Assembly: GCA_040437565.1 (NCBI GenBank)
Contig: JBDOQK010000011.1
Span: forward strand, 1 to 64,000
Origin: Albugo candida
Lineage: Eukaryota; Oomycota; Peronosporomycetes; Albuginales
Direction: 5' to 3'
DNA: 64,000 bases
Shown: positions 23,319 to 34,639 of the stretch, in pieces
Layout: each line of letters starts with the position of its first letter
Position numbering within the stretch: position 1 is the stretch's first letter
Program-made: the position numbers and the translations under genes
The notes under the pieces: model-generated
The model's input: the letters and a program-made list of their open reading frames with translations, nothing else
Database searches by the model: none
What the model was told of the DNA's origin: nothing

Positions 23319-24120
23319 AGTTATGGCTGGACCCAATCCTAATATGGCATCCGATTCTACATCCCTACCACGCTATCAACATATTGCATGTGTTATTCAG
23401 CTGCCGCTACGGAGGGACTGGAAAAACTGCCGATTAATTTTATCCGACTATGTCTTTCATTTTCGAAATTGATGATGCACTACGTCTGGTCTACTGGAAT
23501 CATCGTTTGTTCGACAAGCAATCAGCCCCCTTCCCCGACAGTTCCAGCGTTTTCCACTTCATACACCACGTTAAGTGCGCATGTACGGTACTTTTGACTG
23601 ATGTATTACGCTCAAGACGAGCGCATTCGGCTTGCAAAGGTGCTGGATCAGCTCACAAAGCAAGGATCATTTGGTGGCTTATTCAGGACTCTTAAGAAAA
23701 CTGCTGGGGGTACAGCACCGAAAAGTAGAAATGCAAGTGCAACTCCAATCCTAATTCTAGTTGGATGGCGATGTACATGCCAGTGTCGCGGGCACCAATT
23801 AGGAAAACGCAGTCTTTCGGGCATTTCCAAGCTGGATACATTCTCGTATTGTGGGGGTTTGTGTGCAACCACAATACAGCGACAAGACATATTTATCATA
23901 TCTTACAGGTAGTTCATAAGATAGCCGAGCTATCGTGCAGACTACACGCGCGTCAAGAGTCATCAATACCCACCAAATAAATGGGAATTTTTTAATGCAG
24001 TTGGAAGCTCTAACCAACAGGATACTAGGGGAACTCACATGCGGAAGTGAATTATCCTTAGTTCCTTCGTACGCTTAACAATTAATCTAAGTCGTCACAT
24101 CCTATCCGCATCTTACCTGC
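23319..24120 (-). other. Coding-like region, unresolved
   Basis: Minus-strand frames here read as possible exons around a GTAAGATATG donor near 23908 (about 23930-24038 and 23690-23860; one frame has IGARDTGMYIAIQLELGL). It probably continues the unknown gene upstream, but I could not settle the splice sites or frame. Confidence 0.3.
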
Positions 24121-24667
24121 ATATCTGTCATGTTATAAACATGACAGATATAGCTTGTGCAAGATGATGATATGTCTTCTCGCTTATAGTTTTCCATTAC
24201 GGCTGTCTCAGACCATCANNNNNNNNNNNNNNNNNNNNNNNNNNNNNNNNNNNNNNNNNNNNNNNNNNNNNNNNNNNNNNNNNNNNNNNNNNNNNNNNNN
24301 NNNNNNNNNNNNNNNNNNCCACAATACAGCGACAAGACATATTTATCATATCTTACAGGTAGTTCATAAGATAGCCGAGCTATCGTGCAGACTACACGCG
24401 CGTCAAGAGTCATCAATACCCACCAAATAAATGGGAATTTTTTAATGCAGTTGGAAGCTCTAACCAACAGGATACTAGGGGAACTCACATGCGGAAGTGA
24501 ATTATCCTTAGTTCCTTCGTACGCTTAACAATTAATCTAAGTCGTCACATCCTATCCGCATCTTACCTGCATATCTGTCATGTTATAACATGACAGATAT
24601 AGCTTGTGCAAGATGATGATATGTCTTCTCGCTTATAGTTTTCCATTACGGCTGTCTCAGACCATCA
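23869..24667. repeat. Assembly gap 4 with duplicated flank
   Basis: 100 N at 24219-24318. Bases 23869-24218 recur at 24319-24667 with one base fewer, the missing base being in the loop of a palindrome. Confidence 0.95.
24121..24151. repeat. Perfect 14-bp inverted repeat (hairpin)
   Basis: ATATCTGTCATGTT, loop ATA, then the exact inverse. In the duplicated copy (24571-24600) the loop has lost one base, so the site is a gapless 30-bp palindrome. Confidence 0.8.
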
Positions 24668-25400
24668 CAATAGTAGACTGTGTCCTGCGTGTAAAATTGT
24701 CCAAAAGCACCGTGTTTTCCAAATTGGTGTCCATCACACTAGGCTGAACATAGTCACCCAGGACTAGGGTCGGAGTTGCACTTGCTTTTCTACTTGCTGC
24801 TTTTGCCGTACCCGCTCAATGATCTTCGAGTCCTGAAAACCAGCCTAATGACCATTGCGATGCATGCTGGTCGCAAGCGGAATGCGCTCGTCATACCACT
24901 GTCTTAGTAAATACCGAACATATGCACTCAACTTGGTTATATCACGAAAAAGGCTATAATTGTCGGAGTTGCTTATCGATGATCAAACAAACGACAATTT
25001 TATGGGTCACAGAAAGTGCCGCATTGCCACTTGCACTGCAAGCCACAATCAGATATCAACTTCTAATATTGCTTCCATTCCGACCGTATCGTAAGCACAA
25101 TTGCACATGCAATATACCTGCAATTGGACGAGATAAGAAAACCTTAACTCAAGGAGGAGTAGTCCAGTCACAGTTGTGCCTTGTGGTCGTGCCTTGCGGT
25201 CGTGCTTTGGAAAGAGATGTTGATCGGATCCCACTGCTTCACACGAAGGCTGAGCGCATAAATATAAATCGATCAGCATATTCTTTAAAAGCAGAAACCA
25301 GATGGAATTGGCAACATCCGAATGGCTAGACGAAACTGCACATCTTCGAAAGTTGGTATAAAGTCTTTGAAGATTCGGTGATGTAGCCATGAACGTTACC
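24668..25400. other. Mostly unassigned; weak repeat match
   Basis: 24610-24720 shares short blocks with 59055-59150 (GATGTCTTCTCG and AGACTGTGTCC), suggesting one dispersed repeat. A minus-strand frame at 25049-25453 is open for 134 codons but I recognise nothing in it. Confidence 0.25.
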
Positions 25401-25406
25401 CGTTCT

Positions 25407-26130
25407 TTATCTGTAGCGTTCGAACTCTCCTGCGATGACCAATGTGTCAACATGAAATAAATCTTGGTTCTTCGGGATATTTCCAGACGATTCGTGAGAG
25501 CTGAGAGCGCGTGAAAGATGGGAGGAATTTTTTCCTCTCCTTGCTTTGTACTTTTTACATAAACCTATCTTCAACTTGAGCTTGGTTGAATTCAAATTAT
25601 GAGACCAATCGTCAAGTGGATACGCTGTACCATTCAACTGACTTCATTTTAAAGTCGAGTCAGCAAAACATTTTCCAGACATATCCAATGTATTAAGCTC
25701 ATCGTCGTTGTAATACTGGCCGAGTCTTAAATTCTTCGGATCTCGAAAGCTGAGGCGGAGGATTTCCGAAATATGCGACATGATTCGTACATAATGCCAA
25801 GATTGTGCCAAACCTTTGTACTTTGAAATACGAGTAGCATCTTTATAATTTAGCTCTTGGTCGCAGTGGAACCCAACGCTTGTTTCATGAAGGTTTGATG
25901 GTGATCGAGAATCTTTAAATTCAAAATTGAAATGATCCACTCCACCTCATGCCACAATCCAAATGCTTTTTCCGACAAAAAAGATCTGCTTTCCCATTGA
26001 CATTTTTTCCATGGCGATGTGGTACGATGCTGGATATCTCCATCGGCTTGTGCGGGCCAAAGAGAGCTGGATAATGCACGATAATCCTGTCAAACCAGAT
26101 CCCCAATGCGAAGAAATTAATGAGACGCAT
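25407..26130 (-). CDS. Coding-like exons, unidentified
   Basis: Three adjoining minus-strand stretches (25921-26130, 25644-25940, 25407-25637). The middle one is 98 codons and looks most protein-like (SKYKGLAQSWHYVRIMSHIS, then LGQYYNDDELNTLDMSGKCF). The frame changes between blocks, which could be introns or decay. It may be an upstream part of the gene at 20.1-21.9 kb. Confidence 0.3.
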
Positions 26131-26669
26131 CAGACGTGAGATGCTCTAGGATTTGAATGCGCTGTAGTTTCAGCCCTCCCGTCAAGTTGAAATATGTAGT
26201 CCGCCATCCTGTCGACGAAGATATAAAATGTCTTTGCTGATCAGGTGAGCGTGTTTGAAATCTGAAATCTATTTAGCATCGACTGCCAGTATCAAATAGT
26301 CTCCACTGCTATGTCCACTGCATAGTGTAACGCCACAGCCGTGATAAAATAATCTTCTTCGCAAAATAGTAGTCGACTACGGATAGTACGTGCACGTAGG
26401 GATTTTACACCAGACTCATCATAAAAGGGCTTGTTAAGAGTTTAAAGAACCATCGTCTGATTCGATGTGTTTGGCCGAACGGAATGCTCAAATTCTTGGC
26501 CGGATTCTCAAAAAACCGCTATGATCAAATTGGGATACGTGGATACACCATGGTCCAATTCAACAAGTCTGCATCAAAAACCATTTGGTGCTACTGAAAG
26601 CAATGTCGATTTGTCCGCAAAAAAATCCACTTGCAAACGCCTGGCCATTAATCCAGATGCCATGTTTTT
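26131..26669. other. Unassigned spacer
   Basis: No gene, repeat boundary or RNA that I can support. Confidence 0.3.
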
Positions 26670-27429
26670 CATGGTTCATTCTTCATCATAAAAACAAATG
26701 CTGGGAAAGGATCCCTTTTTTACTCCACGTTATGGCGTAATGGACGGATTGATAATGCCATTTGTCATCAACCGTGGCTTTGTCTCGGTGTACAACAGGC
26801 GAACTAATTGAATTAAACTTCCCGGCGCCCATCTTTATCAAAGCACGAAATATGTACGTCCAATCCACTGTCATATATTTTCTCAAACCGGAAAAAGTCG
26901 CATACGCTTCTTATTTTCACGATGAGTGACCAAACCTGTATGTCGGCAAGATGCCGAATGTGTCAATGCATTGACCTTCCTCGCACGAAGATTTTTTTTN
27001 NNNNNNNNNNNNNNNNNNNNNNNNNNNNNNNNNNNNNNNNNNNNNNNNNNNNNNNNNNNNNNNNNNNNNNNNNNNNNNNNNNNNNNNNNNNNNNNNNNNC
27101 ATGGTTCATTCTTCATCATAAAAACAAATGCTGGGAAAGGATCCCTTTTTTACTCCACGTTATGGCGTAATGGACGGATTGATAATGCCATTTGTCATCA
27201 ACCGTGGCTTTGTCTCGGTGTACAACAGGCGAACTAATTGAATTAAACTTCCCGGCGCCCATCTTTATCAAAGCACGAAATATGTACGTCCAATCCACTG
27301 TCATATATTTTCTCAAACCGGAAAAAGTCGCATACGCTTCTTATTTTCACGATGAGTGACCAAACCTGTATGTCGGCAAGATGCCGAATGTGTCAATGCA
27401 TTGACCTTCCTCGCACGAAGATTTTTTTT
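26670..27429. repeat. Assembly gap 5 with duplicated flank
   Basis: 100 N at 27000-27099. Bases 26670-26999 recur at 27100-27429. The gap starts in a poly-T run. A short minus-strand coding-like stretch (ALIKMGAGKFNSISSPVVHR) is therefore present twice. Confidence 0.95.
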
Positions 27430-28483
27430 TTTGGAACAATTTTGACAAAAGCGTTGCAATCGATGCGCCGATACTTTGTAAGTACTTTCACATCAGCATA
27501 AAGCAGTGCGCATTGGTCTATAATTGCCAGGATCATATTGTGGTCCTTACCTGTATAACAAGGTGATTGCCGGAATGACGTTGTGATGGAAGTAGGTTGC
27601 CTCTATTCATTGAACACGATCGTCAAGCAGTCGCCAAACATTTTCGTGTAAAGCTGATAAAATGCAGCTTTTATTCCATACATACCTTGAGAGGAACTAC
27701 TTCACACGTTCTTGATCTCTTTCGCCATCTCGGTCGTACTTGAGCAAGTTAAGAGACTGTATTGCGTTTTGACTCAAGGAAAACTTGAATTGAATCCAGT
27801 AGCTTTTTTATTTGTTGTCCACGGATCAGCTGAGTCGGTTTCGGTGCTGTATAGATATTCCATTATACCCCCCCCCAATGCTCCGTGAATCCGTCAGCGA
27901 TGTCCCTCGCGCTAAATGTCAGGATGCCACATGCTCGGTAGACGATTTGATCGAAACGTGACGATAGGTATTATCCGTATGGCAAAACATTCTGAAGGAG
28001 TATGGGACTCAATCAAGCTGCCTATGATGTTCCATACAATCTTAAGTGGCAATAATAAAACGCATAATGAAAACTCAAGTTTCTATGAGCTCGGGTGGTG
28101 CCTCAAGAATAAATTATGAAAAGAGGACTTGGCTTTGAGACGAGGGTCCAGGTAGCCGTGGCCGCAGAAACATGAGTGAGGAGCAGAGATTTTTAACGCA
28201 ATCACTGCAATCAAACGTACTTGTTATAAAGCTTTGATAGGTGTCCAGTTCAGTGACTATCGATTTTGATGAGTAATCTTTAGTAATGAGACGAAAGAGT
28301 CAGGCTTTTTAGGAGCTGAGTAGCATATCATATATAATGGGTCTAGAAACTTTAACGTTATCTCCAAGGAGGAGTCCTGGCCTTGTCCTGCATTGGAATA
28401 TTGAGTGAAGCATGGCGACTGTTTATGCATTCACTGTATCGGCAGATTTTTTTCTGCATCAAAATCGATACAATGAATGAAAA
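27430..28483. other. Unassigned; weak coding traces
   Basis: No confident gene. A run of nine C lies near 27868. A minus-strand frame near 28370-28440 may be a further exon of the gene at 28484-28774. Confidence 0.25.
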
Positions 28484-28774
28484 CTACCTTTCACGAGTAC
28501 GATGAACACATACAACCAAACGAATAATCAGTACAATGTCGGACTTTAGCTGATTGAGTCTCGATTTACTCCAGCTAATGTAGCCGTTGAGCATGTCAAA
28601 TCTTTGAACGCAGACTAGAAACACTTCCATATGATTGATGTTCCCTTGGTATCCGTCTATGTGATGAGATATGATTTTTCTGATAATTAAGTCTTGATCG
28701 GCTTGACACGTCGTAATATTCTCATCAGAACCAACTTGGTATCCCACTTGCAATTTGCCCAAATTACTCATCAT
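28484..28774 (-). CDS. Coding-like exon, unidentified
   Basis: Minus strand, 96 codons (YQGNINHMEVFLVCVQRFDM is the clearest part), with a possible GTACTG donor after the codons for LKSDI. It looks like real coding sequence but matches no family I know. It may belong to the same gene as the blocks at 20-26 kb. Confidence 0.3.
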   Translation of the reverse strand: MMSNLGKLQVGYQVGSDENITTCQADQDLIIRKIISHHIDGYQGNINHMEVFLVCVQRFDMLNGYISWSKSRLNQLKSDIVLIIRLVVCVHRTRER

Positions 28775-28952
28775 TATCTTTCTTCACACATCACGGAGGC
28801 AATAACCTGAATCGCAAGATATGGGTACTTTCAATAAGCATTTGGCAGTATGGTGACATATTTTGTGTCGGATACTCCATGGCGTTCGATAAAGAAGTAA
28901 CTTGTATCCATTCGACTCCTTTACGTATAGGAGATCAATGCTAGTCGAGAAG

Positions 28953-30230
28953 CGACCGTTTATCGAACACGCAGGTGATTATTGCATACATATATAACAA
29001 GCAACATTTACAGTCTTAGGGCATCGCTCTATTCTTGCAATAAGTCACAATTTGTTATAAAAGCTGCATGGCACAAGCATGCCCTTGAAGTCTTACTCCG
29101 TCAATTACCAGGATATCTTGCAGACATTGATCCATCATGATTTTCTCAAACTTATTCAATCTGGCACAAGTCATAATTTCGTGCCAATCTCGGAAATTAT
29201 AATTAACTAAAGGAACATGAGGATTTTCTATCACTTTTTTCAAAAAATATGATAGGCATACCAAGAGTTTGAAAACAGTGGAAAATATACTACTTCGCTA
29301 ATTTTGCCAAATCTAAATAAGAAGATTATACCAAAGCGAATATTTCACAGGTGAAATTATGAAACTATGAAAAAGATACCAGCCAAATCGTAGAGACATG
29401 CAAAATATATTGAGAGATCACAAGGAAGAGGTTAGCCCTTGCATGTGCGCTTGTTGTGGCCATAGTTACCGCATGTAATGCACTTGTTGGTGCGCTTCTT
29501 CGAAACTTCTGTGGCAGCCTGAGACTCGATTCACTCGACTTNNNNNNNNNNNNNNNNNNNNNNNNNNNNNNNNNNNNNNNNNNNNNNNNNNNNNNNNNNN
29601 NNNNNNNNNNNNNNNNNNNNNNNNNNNNNNNNNNNNNNNNNCGACCGTTTATCGAACACGCAGGTGATTATTGCATACATATATAACAAGCAACATTTAC
29701 AGTCTTAGGGCATCGCTCTATTCTTGCAATAAGTCACAATTTGTTATAAAAGCTGCATGGCACAAGCATGCCCTTGAAGTCTTACTCCGTCAATTACCAG
29801 GATATCTTGCAGACATTGATCCATCATGATTTTCTCAAACTTATTCAATCTGGCACAAGTCATAATTTCGTGCCAATCTCGGAAATTATAATTAACTAAA
29901 GGAACATGAGGATTTTCTATCACTTTTTTCAAAAAATATGATAGGCATACCAAGAGTTTGAAAACAGTGGAAAATATACTACTTCGCTAATTTTGCCAAA
30001 TCTAAATAAGAAGATTATACCAAAGCGAATATTTCACAGGTGAAATTATGAAACTATGAAAAAGATACCAGCCAAATCGTAGAGACATGCAAAATATATT
30101 GAGAGATCACAAGGAAGAGGTTAGCCCTTGCATGTGCGCTTGTTGTGGCCATAGTTACCGCATGTAATGCACTTGTTGGTGCGCTTCTTCGAAACTTCTG
30201 TGGCAGCCTGAGACTCGATTCACTCGACTT
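28953..30230. repeat. Assembly gap 6 with duplicated flank
   Basis: 100 N at 29542-29641. Bases 28953-29541 (589 bp) recur at 29642-30230 at an offset of 689. Confidence 0.95.
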
Positions 30231-31560
30231 CTTCGGCCGGTCACGCTTATTTGGGACTGTGTGTGGATGGTGCATTTCGAAACGCGTAAGTTCATACGCG
30301 ACGAACTCAGCCCACTTGATCCCTATGTACTTTTACACCATCATGAGACAGTCCAGAAGCGGCTTCTCTCTAGTTCAAGCAAGATTTTATTCACAGCCTC
30401 TACGTTTTTGCTCTTCATGCTCCCAAAGCGTGGACTATACGCGGCAGCCAATTTGAGCTTGTCTGCATCGAGTAGCCATTGCAGCGCCTTTTCATTGTTT
30501 TTCTTCAACTCGCTGGCGCCGTTCGAAGGTGGCATCCGTCAAAGACTTCGCCAGCTTCCACGCCTGATTCTTCAGTGTCGCATTGCGAAACTTGGCGCTA
30601 AAGTTTTCGAGAACTTGACGAACACAATCTAATTAAGGAATCTCACCTACTCCATCTTTCATCGATGGAATGAGACCCTGTGACGGTCGCAGATAATGAA
30701 TTCTGCCGCTTCTATAGAGCGTAGCAGAAATTCCAGGAACCATGGCGAATCTTCCTTAGTATCGCCTGACTTGCAAGCGACCGCTACAATCTAAATCTCA
30801 TTGTTGCTCTTCTTGACGCTTGCCTCAAGAAGAACTCCACCATACTTGTGCTTCATAAACGTGCCATTTAGACTGATATTGCGATCTGCAAACGCGCGAA
30901 GCACTTGAATGGACGGATTGTATACGATTTTGACCCACCAAATGTTTTTCTCACGCAACACGACATGTGCCTTGTATTCGTGCATGTTCATTTCGTGTAC
31001 CTGTAACAAGATGAACTGATAACGCGTGCGATCTTCATCGAAGAGTGGCGCTTTGAGCTGGACGTACGCGTCGACACAATCTGGTACGTGAATAGACGCC
31101 CAACAGCAGCCAGCTTCTTCTGCAGCTCAGCTGGACAGGCTTCACGACCTTTATCAACGACGAACTGGAAGTCTGAATAAAGGATAGCGACGTATAAAGA
31201 ATTGTTCCGACAAATCACTTCGTATGAAGCCAACTCACCCTCGTTGCGTGCATGTGCGTGGCACGAACGTATGCGTGGTCTAATCCCCTTCTACACGCAA
31301 AACGCGACTGCAAAGCTGCACTCTGGATCAACACACAACACCTTGTAGCGTCTGTGGTCGCTAGATATGACACGAAACGCCCGCCCGAGTTTTCGTTGTA
31401 TTCAATTACCGCACTTGGTATGTCGTCGTGGCTGGCGTAGTCACGTCAGTAGAAATGTGCCCGCCCGTCTGACCAGCTCCCTGGCGAACAGTCGTCACTT
31501 TACTCTTATGTCTCGCTAACGTAGCCGTTGTTGTCGATAGTCGTCATAGTCGCCAGATGT
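30130..31560 (-). pseudogene. Mutator-like transposase (second MULE), broken
   Basis: Minus-strand transposase in pieces. The N-terminal zinc-binding region lies near 31300-31400 (RRYKVLCVDPECSFAVAFCV). The core at 30791-31009 has RAFADRNISLNGTFMKHKYG and then GGVLLEASVKKSNNE, the MULE catalytic start. Next come VACKSGDTKEDSPWFLEFLL with a later CDRH, and a C-terminal part near 30341-30535 (NVEAVNKILLEL). It ends in a CCHC knuckle near 30130-30180 (KCITCGNYGHNKRTC). There are several stops and frame changes. It differs from the transposase at 552-2276. I found no inverted ends. Its start lies about 220 bp from the adenosine deaminase-like gene. Confidence 0.65.
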
Positions 31561-31776
31561 GAATGTATCAACGATGAGGCACATAAGAATGTGTAAACTT
31601 CAGACTTTTTGCTATAGTTTCCATAATTTCCAAAATATAGCGGTACACAAAGCAAACTTTTTTTAATGTTGGAATTGTGCGAAGAGGTATACTTTCCACT
31701 GTTACAAACTTTTGGTATACAATTCAGATTTTTGAGAAAAGTGATAGAAACATCTAAGTTACAACACAACGTTATA

Positions 31777-32862
31777 ATGGATTTAAGTGTGTGGTGTCAC
31801 CGAATGCCCAAAGTAGAACTGCACGCACATCTTCATGGATGCATACGCCATGATACTTTGAGGGAGCTAATGGCAGATAAGATGCATATTGACTGGGAAG
31901 TTACATCGATCGACGGCTGCTTCCAAATGTTTGAAGCAATACATGAAATCATCACTTCACGCGATCATCTCGTTCGCATTGTCTCTGAGATAATCGAGGA
32001 CTTTAGTAACGAGAATGTAAGATACCTTGAATTACGAACGACTCCCAGAAAGCTTGATTTGGTCTGTTCGTACCATGAATACATTGCTACAATCATATCA
32101 GTAATCGAGCAGCATCAGGCACAAATCAAAGTACGCTTGCTCCTCAGCATAAATAGAAATAAATCTGTACCCGATGCAATGGATATCGTGCGATTAGCAC
32201 TTGATTGGATGGCGATGTCGAAATATATCGTCGGAGTGGATTTCTCTGGAAATGCGCTCAGCTATGATTCGAAATTCATCAAATTTCTACCGGTGCTTTA
32301 TCTGGCAAGGGAGGGAGGTCTGAAAGTCACAGTTCATTTCGCAGAGCATCCTGATGAGATAGAAGCACAACAGATTCTTTCATTCCGACCTGATCGTGTT
32401 GGCCACGCATGCTGTCTATCCGAGGAATTATATCGTGAGATGACTGAGGCTCGTGTACCAATTGAAGTGTGCTTGACATCAAATGCTGTAACTATGGGAA
32501 GTTTTGAATACAAATCATTTGGCTACAAAAAATTGAACAAGCACCCACACAGAGAGCTCATTCTCAACATGCATACAACCAAATACCCAATATGCATCTG
32601 CACGGACGATCCAGGTATTTTGGAAACATCACCTACAAAAGAATACATACGTGCATCTATTGCCTTTGGTCTGACATTCGAGCAGCTTTTGACAATAGCT
32701 CGAAATGCAATCAGCATTATATTTGACAAATCGGAATTGCAGGATCTAGAGCAAGCCTTTGACGAGTTCAGCGAGGCGCAATTACCGGACAGTCATGTGC
32801 GAATTTGTAAACTACAGTGCGGAACAGCTGTCGAGAAGCATTCCATCTTAGCAGGGCGGTAG
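31777..32862 (+). CDS. Adenosine deaminase-like protein (N6-methyl-AMP deaminase type)
   Basis: 361 residues from the ATG at 31777. An upstream in-frame ATG at 31666 would add 37 residues of poor quality, and the family starts close to the metal-binding HxH motif. Zinc ligands and catalytic residues are visible: VELHAHLHG (His16 and His18), TVHFAEHPDE (catalytic His/Glu region), RVGHACCL and CTDDPGI (Asp pair). GVDFSGNA stands where the family has its substrate loop. The SxVELHAHLxG form with MPK in front matches the ADAL/MAPDA branch, which removes the amino group from N6-methyl-AMP and related nucleotides, rather than classical adenosine deaminase or AMP deaminase. Single exon, no signal peptide, so probably cytosolic. 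Its stop lies 155 bp from the converging alanine aminotransferase. Confidence 0.9.
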   Translation: MDLSVWCHRMPKVELHAHLHGCIRHDTLRELMADKMHIDWEVTSIDGCFQMFEAIHEIITSRDHLVRIVSEIIEDFSNENVRYLELRTTPRKLDLVCSYHEYIATIISVIEQHQAQIKVRLLLSINRNKSVPDAMDIVRLALDWMAMSKYIVGVDFSGNALSYDSKFIKFLPVLYLAREGGLKVTVHFAEHPDEIEAQQILSFRPDRVGHACCLSEELYREMTEARVPIEVCLTSNAVTMGSFEYKSFGYKKLNKHPHRELILNMHTTKYPICICTDDPGILETSPTKEYIRASIAFGLTFEQLLTIARNAISIIFDKSELQDLEQAFDEFSEAQLPDSHVRICKLQCGTAVEKHSILAGR

Positions 32863-33017
32863 TGTTACTGATGAAGCGCTTTCATTCATCGTTTCTTATG
32901 CGTTTCCATGTGCAGCCCAAGGCACTCTGATGGTCATACATGAACTATTAAATCTTACTTTAAGTAATGTGGTATTAGGTATGAATTTAATAAGACCTGC
33001 AACAATAAGAAGCGGGT

Positions 33018-34544
33018 CTATCTGTGTGCGTTCATGAAATTCAGGTGAAAGTCCGACATTTTTGTTATCACTTCGTTGACTTCGTCTTCAGGTGGTAGTA
33101 TCGTCGAACGAAAGTGAAATGTTCCATCTTTTTGTCCAAAACCCGATCCTGGGACAACAACAATTCCTGTCTTCTCCAGCATTTGAATACAATAGTAAGT
33201 ATCTGGAGCCATGTTACATCCACTGGCGGCCTGAACCGCTTTTTCGGAAAGACGAATTCGAGGAAAAGTATATAAAGCCCCTTCAGTTGCATTGCAAGTG
33301 ACGCCCTCGAGCTTGTTAAATGCAGCGACAAGTTTCAGTGCACGCCGCTTTAACGAAGCAAGAATTGAGTCTCGTTGATGGCAATATCTCTGATAGGAGG
33401 CGTCTCCTTTTTTTGGAGGATTAACCATTAAACCCACCATAAGTTGTCCCTCGATATTAGAACAAAGGTTGATCGACATCAACTTGTACAATTGCTCGCG
33501 AGCACATTCACTGATGTTGACTAGTTCCATGTAGCCTCCTCGTCGCCCGCATTCTCCAGTGAACCCTTTTGACGTGGAATGAAAGGAGATCAGCTCAACA
33601 TTGTTGTAAGCTGCACCAAGATCCCTTAGAACTTTCTTGAAAGAAAGAAATTTTTTATCCGCTGCATAAACATTCTCTTGATAGACTTCGTCGGCAAGAA
33701 TAAGGAGGTTGTGTTTTTGACAGAATTGTATCACCTCTTCAATATTTTTCTTTGAAAGACATTGGCCAGTAGGATTGCCAGGGTTGATGATGGCAACTGC
33801 TCGTACAACTTTTCCATTCTTGCGTGCTTCATTATGTGCTCGTTCGATCTCGTGTATACTAAGCCCCCAGTTTTCCTCTTCATCCAGGTAATAACCAGCA
33901 AGTGTACCACCATTGATCGCTATCGCAGCTGAATAAAGCGGATACTGAGGTATAGGTGCCATTATGACATCATTATTATCTCTGATAAGTGCTAAGAGCG
34001 CATTCTGAACCGCTTGACTAGCTCCATCGGTAAGAAAGATGGTATTGGGATCAGCTGAATGACCATCACGTTCTTCGAGGAAACGAGCAACTTCCTCTCT
34101 GACTATATCAGCACCAAGGCTGTGACCGTAAGCTCCAGTACCACCTGGAATGTTGCGCAAGTAATTTCTGGCCCTTTGAATCGCATCGACTTGAAACAAA
34201 CTTTGTGCTTCCTGAGTATCCACAAATCCTGGTACATTCACTAGAGCAAGCACTTGACGATGAAATTCAATCGGTTCTTGCTTTAATATTTGTGGGTTGC
34301 CAATATTGCATGGAATTATTTTGTCGAAGGGGAACGAGCGATCACCTTGTTGTAATCTTTGTTCATACTCAACCGAGCGCTGAACAATAGGACCACGTAC
34401 AGCGTACTCTGCCCGAACAATACGTTGGTTGATTAACTCTTTTGTGAGCACTGTCATAGTACGATTATGTTCTAACTGAACACGAGGAAGCGAACAAGCG
34501 ATGAAACGCACCCTCTTTTCAAAATGCCTCATTATGCTTCTCAA
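33018..34544 (-). CDS. Alanine aminotransferase
   Basis: 508 residues, single exon, the length of eukaryotic alanine aminotransferases. It catalyses alanine + 2-oxoglutarate to pyruvate + glutamate with pyridoxal phosphate. Family blocks are very clear: EYAVRGPIVQRS (45-57), GAYGHSLG (138-144), IPQYPLYSA, INPGNPTGQ (253-261), LADEVYQENVYA, and the PLP lysine at 326 in SFHSTSKGF, followed by GECGRRGGY. VVPGSGFGQ and GTFHFR form the C-terminal part. The first 30 residues (MRSIMRHFEKRVRF) are basic with almost no acidic residues and could be a mitochondrial presequence. An inner ATG at residue 30 could give a cytosolic form. Divergent from PP5, with 95 bp between start codons. Confidence 0.95.
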   Translation of the reverse strand: MRSIMRHFEKRVRFIACSLPRVQLEHNRTMTVLTKELINQRIVRAEYAVRGPIVQRSVEYEQRLQQGDRSFPFDKIIPCNIGNPQILKQEPIEFHRQVLALVNVPGFVDTQEAQSLFQVDAIQRARNYLRNIPGGTGAYGHSLGADIVREEVARFLEERDGHSADPNTIFLTDGASQAVQNALLALIRDNNDVIMAPIPQYPLYSAAIAINGGTLAGYYLDEEENWGLSIHEIERAHNEARKNGKVVRAVAIINPGNPTGQCLSKKNIEEVIQFCQKHNLLILADEVYQENVYAADKKFLSFKKVLRDLGAAYNNVELISFHSTSKGFTGECGRRGGYMELVNISECAREQLYKLMSINLCSNIEGQLMVGLMVNPPKKGDASYQRYCHQRDSILASLKRRALKLVAAFNKLEGVTCNATEGALYTFPRIRLSEKAVQAASGCNMAPDTYYCIQMLEKTGIVVVPGSGFGQKDGTFHFRSTILPPEDEVNEVITKMSDFHLNFMNAHR

Positions 34545-34639
34545 ATTAGACGGGTATTTACAAACAGATTAACAACGGTACATCGTCGATCCATCATCAT
34601 CAACCAATCAAGATATACGATAGGAATCCGACCGAACCG

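Noticed and set aside
31666-31776. Upstream start for the adenosine deaminase-like gene
   Set aside because: The 37 extra residues are unlike the family, whose members start shortly before the HxH motif.
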